Source: Aldehydirespirator sp965203635 (GTDB taxonomy: Bacteria > Actinomycetota > Acidimicrobiia > Acidimicrobiales > Aldehydirespiratoraceae). From it: DNA of 64,000 nt. The stretch spans positions 1,240,001 through 1,304,000 of the forward strand of contig OZ241903.1 of NCBI GenBank assembly GCA_965203635.1. The letters are read 5' to 3'. The notes beneath the pieces are model-generated. The model was given only the letters and a program-made list of their open reading frames with translations, did no database searches and had not been told where the DNA came from. The first letter of the stretch is position 1. The number at the start of each line of letters is the position of its first letter. Position numbers and translations under genes: made by a program. Below are positions 43,465-51,490 of the stretch, piece after piece.

Positions 43465-43514
43465 GCGAACCCGGCCCCAGCACCACCGGGAGCGGGGGCG
43501 GCGGCGAGAGCCGC

Positions 43515-44654
43515 ATGACCACCCGATGGGTGACGTTCAGCTACCTGTTCACGCTGTACTTCATCCTGGGCGGCGCCGAGACGATGATCTCGCCGCTGTT
43601 CCCGCTCGTCCAGCAGGACCTCGACATCACCGAGAGCAACCTGGCCGCCATCCTGGCCGCGGTGGCGGGCGGCATCGCCGCCTTCAACGTGATCGGCGGG
43701 GCCACCAGCCGCTGGCTGAGCGACCGGGCGCTGGTGCGGGCCACCGCGGTGAGCCTGGCCGCGGGAATGGCGCTGTCGGCGGCGGCGCCGTCGTTCTGGG
43801 TGCTGCTGGTGGGCCAGACCCTGCTGGGAGTGGCCTTCGGGATCTACTTCCCGCCGGCTCTGGCCAGCGTGGCCCGGCTCTACCCGGACGCGCCGGGCAA
43901 GGCCATCGCGGTGTGGGGCCAGGCCTACTCGTTCGGGCTGGCCGCGGCCGCGGCCAGCGCCTTCGCCGGGGGCGCCTGGCGCTGGGTGTACGTGGGGTGC
44001 GCAGTGCCCGCCGCGCTGGCCATCGCGTACGTGCCCCGCTGGATCGAGGTCGGCCGGGATCCGGCCCCGGTGGCCTGGCTGTCCCAACTTGGGAAGAACG
44101 CCCGCAAGCGGACCTACCGGCTGGCCTTCTACGCCAGCGTCGGCGGGGTGTCGATGCACTTCGTCGTGATCGGCTTCTCGACGGCGCTCTTCGTGGTGGA
44201 GCAGGACCTGGACCTGCGGCTGGTGGCCGCGATGCTCATCGCGGGGCGGGCCCTGTCGGCCCCGGTGAAGATCGTGGGCGGAGCCCTCTACGACCGTAGG
44301 GGCGGGCCGTGGACGGCCCGGTTGATGATGGTGAGCACCGCCGCGCTGGGACTGCCGATGCTGCTGCTGCCGGCCGATGCCGGCGTGTGGCTGCTGGTGC
44401 CCTTCGTGGGGATGGCGGTGTCGGTGCTGCCGGTGGCCAACGCCATGCTGGTGGCCGCGCTGCCGCCCCAGTCGGGCTGGGGGATCGGCACGTTCCGGGC
44501 CGCCCTGCTGGGCTCGGCCGCCCTGCTGTCGGCGATCGCCAGCGGCCTGCTGAGCCTGGGAGTGCCCCTGCTGGCGTTGATGCTGGCCGCACTGGCCCTG
44601 CCCGCACTGGTGGCCACCGCCATGCATCGCGCCGCCGCCGTGCCGGAGCAGTAG
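43515..44654 (+). CDS. MFS transporter
   Basis: A 379-residue, 12-helix transporter (TFSYLFTLYFILGGAETMIS; GGATSRWLSDRALVRATAVS is the loop 2-3 equivalent). ATG 43515 is used because the hydrophobic part begins at once. An in-frame TTG at 43461 overlapping the ATPase stop (TTGA) would add 18 Gly/Ser-rich residues and fits the overlap habit of this operon, so it is a real alternative. It ends the ABC operon. Confidence 0.85.
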   Translation: MTTRWVTFSYLFTLYFILGGAETMISPLFPLVQQDLDITESNLAAILAAVAGGIAAFNVIGGATSRWLSDRALVRATAVSLAAGMALSAAAPSFWVLLVGQTLLGVAFGIYFPPALASVARLYPDAPGKAIAVWGQAYSFGLAAAAASAFAGGAWRWVYVGCAVPAALAIAYVPRWIEVGRDPAPVAWLSQLGKNARKRTYRLAFYASVGGVSMHFVVIGFSTALFVVEQDLDLRLVAAMLIAGRALSAPVKIVGGALYDRRGGPWTARLMMVSTAALGLPMLLLPADAGVWLLVPFVGMAVSVLPVANAMLVAALPPQSGWGIGTFRAALLGSAALLSAIASGLLSLGVPLLALMLAALALPALVATAMHRAAAVPEQ

Positions 44655-44748
44655 AGCTGCCGCGGCTGCATTCAGTGGCTCGCATCGCGCTTGACCAATA
44701 GCATCAAGCAGTCAGCCATCCCACACTGACCGGCCAGCATCAAAAGTA

Positions 44749-44800
44749 TTGCGTTTACTGAGAGATTTGCGTATCAGCTCAAACCATTGCGCATTTGCGC
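44749..44800. repeat. TTGCG(T/C) motifs downstream of the AlbA_2 regulator
   Basis: TTGCGT at 44749, TTTGCGT at 44766, TTGCGC at 44787 and TTTGCGC at 44794 lie in the 155-bp gap after the MFS gene. They mirror the four copies upstream of the same regulator gene (46514-46566). The first shares the longer TTGCGTTTAC with the copy at 46515. The gap is AT-richer than average. Confidence 0.65.
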
Positions 44801-44809
44801 ATGGAGCAA

Positions 44810-46492
44810 TCAAGCTCGACCGCGCTCGTTGTCTGCGTTGTGCTTCATCACGTAGTAGGCAGACCGCTTCACCCCGTGCATCTCAAGGCTGCCTTCGTCT
44901 CGCAGACGGCGTAGCAGACGGCTAGCCCTCTCGGAGTCAATCTGGCACAACTCGGTGGCCTCCCGCCGAGTGATTGATCCATTCCGGTCTACGAAGGTGA
45001 GGACCATCTGTTCCTGCTGGATGTCGTCGAAGCCACGAGCACGCACGTACTGGGACGGATCGCCGAGGCGCTCATACAGAGAGGCAGCCAGGTGGTAGGT
45101 CCTCCCCTTGCCGTCACCTCGCGCCTCAAGCAGCGACCGGTCGACCAGGCTATTCAACGAGGCCCTTGCGTCGTGCTGGTCGACTTGGAACAGCTCGGCA
45201 GCACGAGCGGTGGTAATGCGAAGCTCGAGACGGATCTCGTGCAGGGTCAGAAGGTCCCGGAGAGAGAACTCTTGACCGCTACGTCGCGCTTCCACAATGA
45301 AGCTGGCCAGTTCCTTGTCAGCAGGTCCTGACCTGACCCTCGCAATCACGGTGCCTGCGGTGCTTTGGCCGTAGTCAGGCGCAGGTCTACCAAGTGCCAG
45401 CTGACTGGCAAAGGCTCGATTGATACCCCTGCCGGTGCGCTCTACCACTCCCGCTCGCTTGAAAGCGTCAGCCAATGCCGGATTGCGGGCGCGAGGCGGC
45501 GTGATGAGCAGGTTGCGAGTGGTGACGCCCTCGGGCAACCCCCCAGGATTGGACACGACGAGGGCGTCACGCGTGATCTCTACGATCGTTGGTCCCGGGA
45601 GTGTGTAGTCGCGATGTACAAGGGCGTTGGCGACGAGTTCACGAATAGCCGTGTCGGCGAATCGAGGAAGAGGAACGCGCAGCAGCCCAATCTCTACCTC
45701 CTCCTCAGGATTGCGGGCTTGAACCTGACCGGTCACCTCAACCATCGCTCGAAGTAGCGGCGCGGGCCCCAACGTGCTGGTGCGAACTTCAAGGTCCTCC
45801 AGTTCCTGGAAGCCAACCTCGAATGTGGGCAGGTGATGCGCGATGCCCGCAGCATTTCCAAACAGCAGGAGCGCTCCCACACAGAGTTGGTTGTCAGGGG
45901 TCAAGAGATTGAGAGCCTTGAGGAGGTCCTCGTCGGACAGCGAAGCCAGCACTTCGTCGCCACCAGTTCGTGCCAACTCGCGGAATCTCTCCGTTTCTGC
46001 TACAGCCAAGTCGTTGACAGTTAGTCCTGGGATCACGACACGCGAGTAGTCCTGAGCCCCTAGGCTCCCTGCGCGGGCAAGGACCTCGTGTGGCCGCATG
46101 GGCAGGCACTGCGGCTTGCCGTGCACATCGATAGCGCGCCGGATGTACTTGCCGTCGCTCGTGGCGACCACGCTGCTCGCGGCTGGAACCGTCACAACCA
46201 GAATTTGCGCATCGTCAAAGTCGACCACTTCAACAGTCGCCAACACGGCCGGCTCGGTCTTGTTGGCGATCAGCGATTGCAATCGGTTCGGATATGTCTC
46301 GCCGCCATGGCGCGGTTCTGCGCCGACCACGTTGCCTTCATCGTCGACGCCAACTAGCAGAACCCCACCGCTGCCGTTGGTGAGGCAAGCTACAGCTTCG
46401 ATGAGGTCGGAATCGTTGATGGATCCGCCCTTGAACTCGACGGTGAGCGTTTCTCCCCGAATCAGGAGGTCTCGCAAGTGGTCCGAATTCAT
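44810..46492 (-). CDS. AlbA_2/Schlafen-type ATP-binding transcriptional regulator
   Basis: A 560-residue protein. The N-terminal ETLTVEFKGGSINDSDLIEA and TNGSGGVLLVGVDDEG are the AlbA_2 (divergent AAA_4) domain. The middle TAIRELVANALVHRDY, VSNPGGLPEG and GRGINRAF form an HATPase-like domain. The C-terminal part holds winged helices (SITRREATELCQIDSERASR). These proteins are found as regulators and in phage-defence or element-borne loci; the function here is unknown. The gene is clearly less GC-rich than its neighbours and is framed on both sides by TTTGCGT motifs, which suggests transfer and self-regulation. ATG 46492 is preceded by GTAGGAG. Confidence 0.82.
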   Translation of the reverse strand: MNSDHLRDLLIRGETLTVEFKGGSINDSDLIEAVACLTNGSGGVLLVGVDDEGNVVGAEPRHGGETYPNRLQSLIANKTEPAVLATVEVVDFDDAQILVVTVPAASSVVATSDGKYIRRAIDVHGKPQCLPMRPHEVLARAGSLGAQDYSRVVIPGLTVNDLAVAETERFRELARTGGDEVLASLSDEDLLKALNLLTPDNQLCVGALLLFGNAAGIAHHLPTFEVGFQELEDLEVRTSTLGPAPLLRAMVEVTGQVQARNPEEEVEIGLLRVPLPRFADTAIRELVANALVHRDYTLPGPTIVEITRDALVVSNPGGLPEGVTTRNLLITPPRARNPALADAFKRAGVVERTGRGINRAFASQLALGRPAPDYGQSTAGTVIARVRSGPADKELASFIVEARRSGQEFSLRDLLTLHEIRLELRITTARAAELFQVDQHDARASLNSLVDRSLLEARGDGKGRTYHLAASLYERLGDPSQYVRARGFDDIQQEQMVLTFVDRNGSITRREATELCQIDSERASRLLRRLRDEGSLEMHGVKRSAYYVMKHNADNERGRA

Positions 46493-46513
46493 GCTCCTAC
46501 TTTAATCTAGTCC

Positions 46514-46566
46514 TTTGCGTTTACCTACATCTTTGCGTACTCGCCCAAATCTTTGCGTGTTTGCGT
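46514..46566. promoter_or_regulatory. Four TTTGCGT repeats before the AlbA_2 regulator
   Basis: TTTGCGT occurs at 46514, 46532, 46552 and 46560 (ACGCAAA read toward the gene on the minus strand), all in one orientation, 22-74 bp before the ATG at 46492. The spacing suits an array of operator half-sites for the gene's own product. Related motifs lie beyond its 3' end. Confidence 0.7.
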
Positions 46567-46672
46567 AAGATAGGTCCGCTGGCGCTTATGCGCTGGTACA
46601 CCATGCCCTCGGCAAAATCGAGCATCGCGCGCTGGCCCGCCTAGACCGTTGATTTATGCCGCGCGGTTCGAT

Positions 46673-47140
46673 CTACACCAAGACGGGGCAGGCGGTGAGC
46701 TTGTAGGTGTTGAGGCGCTTGCGCAGGGTGTAGAGCAGCAGCGCCACGGCCAGCAGGCCCACGAAGGGCTGCACCGGTGCCCACCACGACAGCGCCCCGC
46801 CCACACCGACCAGGGCGACCACGGCCTGGTTGCAGACCGGGCAGCCCACGGCCAGGAACGACACGAACCCGCTCCATATGGTCCCGGTGCCCTGGCGCTC
46901 GGTGGCCTCCGCCAGCTCGCTCGATTCGGCCGCCTCCGGGCGGATGGCGAAGATCAGCCCGATCAACGCCGAGGTGACCGCCAGGATCACGTAGTCGATC
47001 CAGCGCACCGCGACGGGCCGGCCGAAGATCGGCGTGTCGATCAGGTTGGAGGGCACCGCGATGAGCACCGCCGCGATGGCCCCGAACAGCACCGCCCGCG
47101 GCCAAGTGGCCCGGGGCAACTCCAACAGCTGTCGGATCAC
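46673..47140 (-). CDS. Small membrane protein with a CPVC motif
   Basis: About 155 residues with four or five hydrophobic helices (AVLFGAIAAVLIAVPSNL, VILAVTSALIGLIFAI, VQPFVGLLAVALLLYTLRK). VSFLAVGCPVCNQAVVALVG places a CxxC pair inside or beside a membrane helix, suggesting thiol redox or metal binding. GTG 47140 is chosen: the longer form from ATG 47185 would start inside a 48-bp repeated palindrome. The start is therefore uncertain. No partner is obvious. Confidence 0.65.
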   Translation of the reverse strand: MIRQLLELPRATWPRAVLFGAIAAVLIAVPSNLIDTPIFGRPVAVRWIDYVILAVTSALIGLIFAIRPEAAESSELAEATERQGTGTIWSGFVSFLAVGCPVCNQAVVALVGVGGALSWWAPVQPFVGLLAVALLLYTLRKRLNTYKLTACPVLV

Positions 47141-47162
47141 GCCCGAGACGCTATCGCCCCCG

Positions 47163-47210
47163 AAATTGATGGCGAAATGGGCCATATATGTCCACTATCC
47201 GCATCAATTT
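47163..47210. repeat. 48-bp palindromic element, copy 2
   Basis: AAATTGATGGCG (47163-47174) and CCGCATCAATTT (47199-47210) are near-perfect arms around a 24-bp centre with CCATATATGTCCA. It has the same length and arms as the element at 2530-2577, and its GCGAAATG...CCAT layout recalls the 47-bp pair at 11366 and 11437. It lies between two minus-strand genes. Confidence 0.85.
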
Positions 47211-47226
47211 CGGTAGAGCACGGTTG

Positions 47227-47643
47227 TCAGGTGACCTTGTCGATGACCCGGAAGGCGTAGTCGCGCTGCTCGTCGCCGAGGGTGGCCCTCACCCGGTAGC
47301 CGCCGGGCTTGGGGAACTGGACGATGCCGGTGACCACCAGCGGCGAGCGGCTGTCGGTGCCGGGGACCTTGCCGGGCGGGCGGCCGACCTCGATGTTGGC
47401 CTTGGCCTCCATCAGCTTGTGGTGGCCGTCCTCGTCCTCGACCCGGATCACCATCTCGTGGCGCTGGTTGTGCTCCAACCACGGGACCAGCACCGACAGC
47501 GCGATGGAGAAGTGCTGCGGTCGGGGCTTCTTGCCCTCCTTGTACGCCCGGGTGACGGTGTCCCAGCCCGCGCCCATCAGGTACAGCAGCCCGTTCTGCA
47601 CCTCAGCATGGTTGGCCAGCGTCAACATCTCGATCTGAGGCAC
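47227..47643 (-). CDS. DUF6941-family protein
   Basis: A 138-residue protein. It opens IEMLTLANHAEVQNGLLYLM then GAGWDTV, the hallmark of DUF6941 (LADHAEV.nGKLY..GGGWD). It is beta-rich without signal or membrane segment, and the function of the family is unknown. GTG 47643 is the start. The dispersed element separates it from the acyl-CoA ligase upstream. Confidence 0.75.
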   Translation of the reverse strand: MPQIEMLTLANHAEVQNGLLYLMGAGWDTVTRAYKEGKKPRPQHFSIALSVLVPWLEHNQRHEMVIRVEDEDGHHKLMEAKANIEVGRPPGKVPGTDSRSPLVVTGIVQFPKPGGYRVRATLGDEQRDYAFRVIDKVT

Positions 47644-47660
47644 GCGCGGCAGTCTAAGAG

Positions 47661-47800
47661 CGCTCGGCCTCTAGGCGAGAGGCGTCTCGCGTCGGGACTG
47701 GGTGTCTCCCGCTCTTGTTCGCTGCGCTCACGGGCCGCTCGGGCCACGGCCTCGCCCGTATGGGCCACGTTCCCACCTATCCGCTCGGCCTCTAGGCGAG
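47661..47800. repeat. Dispersed element bounded by 19-bp direct repeats
   Basis: CGCTCGGCCTCTAGGCGAG at 47661-47679 and 47782-47800 enclose 102 bp with the core CCCGCTCTTGTTCGCTGCGC...CTCGGGCCACGGCCTCGCCCG. The right-hand repeat contains the stop codon of the CoA ligase (TAG on the minus strand), so that gene's 3' end has been duplicated. The inner 55 bases match the copy at 8971-9030 closely. Confidence 0.82.
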
Positions 47801-49360
47801 GCCCAGGCGCTCGGCCAGGCCGACGCGCTGGAGCTTGCCGGTGGGGCCCTTGGGCAGCTCGTCGAGCACCAGGATCCGCCGGGGAACCTTGAACGCGGCC
47901 AGGGACTGCGACAGGAACCGGCGAAGCTCCCGCGCGTCCACGGGGCTCCCGCCGGCAGTGGCCACGACCGCGGCGGCCACCTCCTCGCCCAGCCTGGGGT
48001 GGGGCACGGCGAAGGTGACCGCCTGGGCTACCGACGGGTGGCCCAGCAGGGCCTCGTCCACCTCGAGCGGGGAGATCTTCTCACCGCCGCGGTTGATCTG
48101 CTCCTTGAGGCGGCCGGTGAGAAACAGGTAGCCGTCGTCGTCGACGTAGCCCTCGTCGCCGGTGCGGAACCAGCCGCCGGTGAAGGCCGCCGCGTTGGCC
48201 TCGGGGTTGTTCTCGTATCCGTCGATCACGGTCGAGCCCTTGATCGACACCTCGCCCCGCTCGCCCGGAGGCAGCGGGCGGTCCCGGCCGTCGAGCACGG
48301 CCAGTTCGATGCCGGTGGGAACCCCCACCGAGCGTGGCTTGGACACCCCGGGGGGCAGAGGGTTGGCGCACATCTGGTGTGTGGCCTCGGTCATGCCGTA
48401 AGCCTCGATGACGGGAGCGCCGAACAACTCGCCGAGTTCGGTCAGCACCGGCGTCGGCAGCGACGCCGAGGACGACCTCACGAAGCGAAGCCCGGCGGCC
48501 CGGGCCGTGTCGCGGTGGCGGTCCGAGCGGGAGATCACCATCTGGTGCATGGTCGGGACCGCGGTGTAGTAGCTGGGCCGCAACTCCCTGAGATGGGCGA
48601 AGAACTGGAAGGCGTCGAAGCCTTCGGTGCAGGCGACCGAGCCGCCGACGGCCAGCGGCGCCAGCAGCCCGGCCAGTAGGCCGTGAATATGGAAGAGCGG
48701 CATGATCTGCAGCGACCGGTCGGCGGCGGTCAAGGCCAGCGACCGGGCGATCCCCGCCGCTGAGAGGGCCAGATGACGTTGGCGCAGAGGCACGATCTTG
48801 GGCTTGGACGTGGTGCCGGAGGTCTGCAATACCAGGGCCACGTCATCACCCGACGGCCTGTCCGGACTCGACGGCCTGTCCGGACTCGACGGCCCAGCCG
48901 CGGGCGGCGAAGCCACCAGGTCGATCGAGCTTGGTCCGGCCGCCGAGCCGGTCAATGCCACCGGCAACACCCCGGCACCGACCTCGCGGGCCGCGTCGCG
49001 AGCCTCCGATCCTGAACCGTCGGGGCGGGTGATGAGCGCGGTGACGCCCAGACCCTCGAGATAGCGGTGCAGCTCCTCGGTGCGGTACAGGAGATTGAGC
49101 GGCGCGGCGCAGCCGGTGCAGGCCGCGGCCAGGAAGGCGACAGCCATTTCGGGACCGTCAGGCACCACGATGGCGATGCGGTCCGCCGGACCCAGGCCGA
49201 GGCTTCTGAGCCGGCCGGCCAGCCGGTCCACCGCGGCCCGAAGCTCGGCGTGGGCGAGCACCGAGCCGTCGGGCGCGACGATCGCCGGCGCATCGTCGGC
49301 TCCGGCCTCCAGCAGCGCTCGCACCGTCTCGCCGGCCGCCACCGGCGACGACCCGCTCAT
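47792..49360 (-). CDS. AMP-dependent acyl-CoA synthetase (4CL/oxalyl-CoA synthetase-like)
   Basis: A 522-residue ligase. A3 QTSGTTSKPKIVPL, PLFHIHGLLAGLLAPLAVGG, A5 EAYGMTEATHQM, A7 GWFRTGDEGYVDDDGYLFLT, A8 GRLKEQINRGGEKISP and the final Lys in KGPTGKLQR are all present. The HIHGL block resembles plant/bacterial oxalyl-CoA synthetase-type enzymes. A repeat-derived loop (SSPDRPSSPDRPSGDD) lies before A3. It makes a CoA ester of a small acid. ATG 49360 overlaps the PanE stop by 4 nt. Confidence 0.9.
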   Translation of the reverse strand: MSGSSPVAAGETVRALLEAGADDAPAIVAPDGSVLAHAELRAAVDRLAGRLRSLGLGPADRIAIVVPDGPEMAVAFLAAACTGCAAPLNLLYRTEELHRYLEGLGVTALITRPDGSGSEARDAAREVGAGVLPVALTGSAAGPSSIDLVASPPAAGPSSPDRPSSPDRPSGDDVALVLQTSGTTSKPKIVPLRQRHLALSAAGIARSLALTAADRSLQIMPLFHIHGLLAGLLAPLAVGGSVACTEGFDAFQFFAHLRELRPSYYTAVPTMHQMVISRSDRHRDTARAAGLRFVRSSSASLPTPVLTELGELFGAPVIEAYGMTEATHQMCANPLPPGVSKPRSVGVPTGIELAVLDGRDRPLPPGERGEVSIKGSTVIDGYENNPEANAAAFTGGWFRTGDEGYVDDDGYLFLTGRLKEQINRGGEKISPLEVDEALLGHPSVAQAVTFAVPHPRLGEEVAAAVVATAGGSPVDARELRRFLSQSLAAFKVPRRILVLDELPKGPTGKLQRVGLAERLGLA

Positions 49361-50340
49361 GAGCTTGAAGCCAGACGACGGTTGAGCAGGGAGGCCAGTC
49401 CGTAGACGGTGCTGATGGCCGGGGTGGGCACGCCGGTGATCTCGCCCAACTCGACGAACACGCCGACCAGCGGATCGAGTTCCAAGGCTCGGCCGGCTTC
49501 GGCGTCCTGGAGCATCGAGGTCTTGTGCTCGCCGACGGCCTCCGCGCCTGCGATGCGCTGCTCGACGCTGACCCGGATGCGCACGCCCAGGGCCTCGGCG
49601 ATGGAACCGGCCTCGGCCATCATCCGCTCGGCCAGTTCCCGGGTCGGCGGTGTGCGGCAGATCTCAACCAGCGTGGCCCCCGTGAGCGCGCTGATGGGAT
49701 TGAAGGCGAGGTTGCCCCATGCCTTGACCCACAGGTGCGAGCGTATGTCGGTCAGGACCCGCGACTTGAACCCGGCCGAGTTCAGGGCGCCGGCCAACGT
49801 GCGGGCCCGCTCGGACTTGGTCCCGTCGAGCTCGCCCACCGGGAAGCGGTCGCCCTCGACGTGGGTGATCACCCCGGGCGCGGTCTTCTCCGCGGCCGGG
49901 TAGGCGATGCAGGCCACGATCCGTTCGGACGGCACGGCCGCCGCGATGGCGCCGTCGGGGTCCAGAGCCCTGAGCCGGCGACCGTCATGGGGTCCGCCGT
50001 GGTGCTCGAAGTACCACCACCCGATGCCGTTCTGGACCGGAACCACCATCGTGTCGCGGTCACAGAGCCGTTCAAGCTCGCCGGCCACCGCCTCGATCTG
50101 GTGCGCCTTGAGAGCCAGGATCACCGCGTCGTGGGCACCCAGAGCCCCGAAGTCGTCGCCAGCCTCGATCCCGACCGCCGTCGTGGTGGAGCCGTCCAAC
50201 TCCACCAGCTTCAGCCCGTTCTGCCGGATGGCGTCCAGGTGCTCGCCCCGGGCGATGACGCTCACGTCGTGGCCGGCCACGGCCAGCCGGGCCGCCATCA
50301 TCCCGCCGATCGCTCCGGCGCCGACTACGCATACCCGCAT
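49357..50340 (-). CDS. 2-dehydropantoate 2-reductase-family protein (PanE/ApbA)
   Basis: A 327-residue NADPH-dependent reductase: MRVCVVGAGAIGGMMAARLA at the start, VVPVQNGIGWW, and WVKAWGNLAFNPISALTG with the catalytic Lys. The family reduces ketopantoate or other 2-oxoacids. Coupling to a CoA ligase and the catabolic context suggest a substrate other than ketopantoate. ATG 50340 is 10 bp from a GTATAC site. Confidence 0.88.
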   Translation of the reverse strand: MRVCVVGAGAIGGMMAARLAVAGHDVSVIARGEHLDAIRQNGLKLVELDGSTTTAVGIEAGDDFGALGAHDAVILALKAHQIEAVAGELERLCDRDTMVVPVQNGIGWWYFEHHGGPHDGRRLRALDPDGAIAAAVPSERIVACIAYPAAEKTAPGVITHVEGDRFPVGELDGTKSERARTLAGALNSAGFKSRVLTDIRSHLWVKAWGNLAFNPISALTGATLVEICRTPPTRELAERMMAEAGSIAEALGVRIRVSVEQRIAGAEAVGEHKTSMLQDAEAGRALELDPLVGVFVELGEITGVPTPAISTVYGLASLLNRRLASSS

Positions 50341-50350
50341 CGCCCAAACG

Positions 50351-50356
50351 GTATAC
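50351..50356. promoter_or_regulatory. GTATAC site between PanE-like (minus) and TauE-like (plus) genes
   Basis: On the plus strand it reads AACGGTATACAAGAA, the form seen before plus operons. It lies 10 bp from the ATG of the minus-strand PanE-like gene and about 105 bp before the TauE-like gene. It may serve both directions. Confidence 0.6.
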
Positions 50357-50461
50357 AAGAATCGGGACCGAGAGGCCGGGCGTGGCCCGAGCGGGCGGCC
50401 GGGTAGGTCCGCCCATCCGCTCGGCCTAGGGTGATTCCGGCCACGGGGCGGAGAGAAGCCG

Positions 50462-51313
50462 ATGAGACGTCGGACCGGGGCCTTCGGTGAAGGGTGGGAG
50501 CAAGAGGTGGACGCGCTGGTCGAGTGGCTGTCACCCTCACACGCCTCGCATGTCTCCCTGACCACCTGGAACGTGATCGTGCTCGCACTGGCCGGCGTCG
50601 GCGGCGGCTTCGTCAACACTCTGGCCGGCGGAGGCTCGATGGTCACCGTGCCCGCGCTGATTCTGCTGGGGATGCCGGCCGACCACGCCAACGCCACCAA
50701 CCGGCTGGGCGTCCTGCAACAGTCGCTGACCGCGGCCAGGGGCTTCGACAAGTCAAGCAAGCTGGAACGGGGCGCGATCGTGCCGATCCTGCTGCCCACG
50801 CTGTCGGGAGCCGCGTTGGGAGCCGTTTGCACGCTCTGGGTCCATCCCGACGTTCTCAAGCTGATTCTGCTGTTCTCAATGATCGCGGTCGCGCTGCTGA
50901 TGGTGGTGCTGCCTGAGGTGGTCGCGCCACCAGAGGGCACCAAGACCTACAGCCTGCGCGAGCGGCCAACCGGGTTCCTGATGCTGCTGGGCGCAGGGTT
51001 CTATGGCGGGTTCGTCCAGGCCGGAGTGGGCTTCATCCTCATCGCGGCGCTTTCGGCGGGGCTGCGATACGACTTGATCCGGACCAACGCGCTGAAGGTG
51101 GTGTGCACCGCAGTCTTCAGCATCGTCTCGCTGGGAGTGTTCGTCGCCGCCGGCCGGGTGGAGTGGGTCTCGGGCGTGATCCTCGCGGCCGGTGCCACCG
51201 TCGGCGCCGCCCTGAGCGTCAGGCTCGCGCTGAACGTCGACCAGCGGGTCGTGAAGCGACTGCTGTTCGTGATGGTCTGCTTGACCTGCGGATCTGCGCT
51301 CCTCACGGCCTGA
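50462..51313 (+). CDS. TauE/SafE-family anion permease
   Basis: A 283-residue membrane protein of about eight helices. VGGGFVNTLAGGGSMVTVPA and LLGMPADHANATNRL are the TauE/SafE repeat signature, and the second repeat is at GAGFYGGFVQAGVGFIL. The family exports or imports sulfite, sulfonates and related organic anions. ATG 50462 follows GGAGAGAAG; GTG 50507 is an alternative that trims a polar tail. It stands alone between the PanE and amidohydrolase transcripts. Confidence 0.88.
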   Translation: MRRRTGAFGEGWEQEVDALVEWLSPSHASHVSLTTWNVIVLALAGVGGGFVNTLAGGGSMVTVPALILLGMPADHANATNRLGVLQQSLTAARGFDKSSKLERGAIVPILLPTLSGAALGAVCTLWVHPDVLKLILLFSMIAVALLMVVLPEVVAPPEGTKTYSLRERPTGFLMLLGAGFYGGFVQAGVGFILIAALSAGLRYDLIRTNALKVVCTAVFSIVSLGVFVAAGRVEWVSGVILAAGATVGAALSVRLALNVDQRVVKRLLFVMVCLTCGSALLTA

Positions 51314-51490
51314 GAGCGTCCGGCGCCGACCGGCCCACCGCTCGGGGGCCAGAGGACAGGTCGAGCGGCGGGCGGGCCCGCCGGAGCGTCGGCGCCGAGG
51401 CCCCTGGGGGACGGGCCTCGGCACCGTTGCGGGTCGCCATCTCGCGCTGTCAGCTTGACCCGTGCCGGCAAGAACTCCGCGAGAGCGGGT

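Noticed and set aside
46673..47185. ATG 47185 as start of the CPVC membrane protein
   Set aside because: The first 15 residues would be encoded by a palindrome that is repeated elsewhere in the window; the homology-like hydrophobic part starts later. It cannot be fully excluded.
49357..50340. panE of pantothenate biosynthesis
   Set aside because: It is coupled to an acyl-CoA ligase with a GTATAC leader; the family is broad and the context points to another 2-oxoacid.
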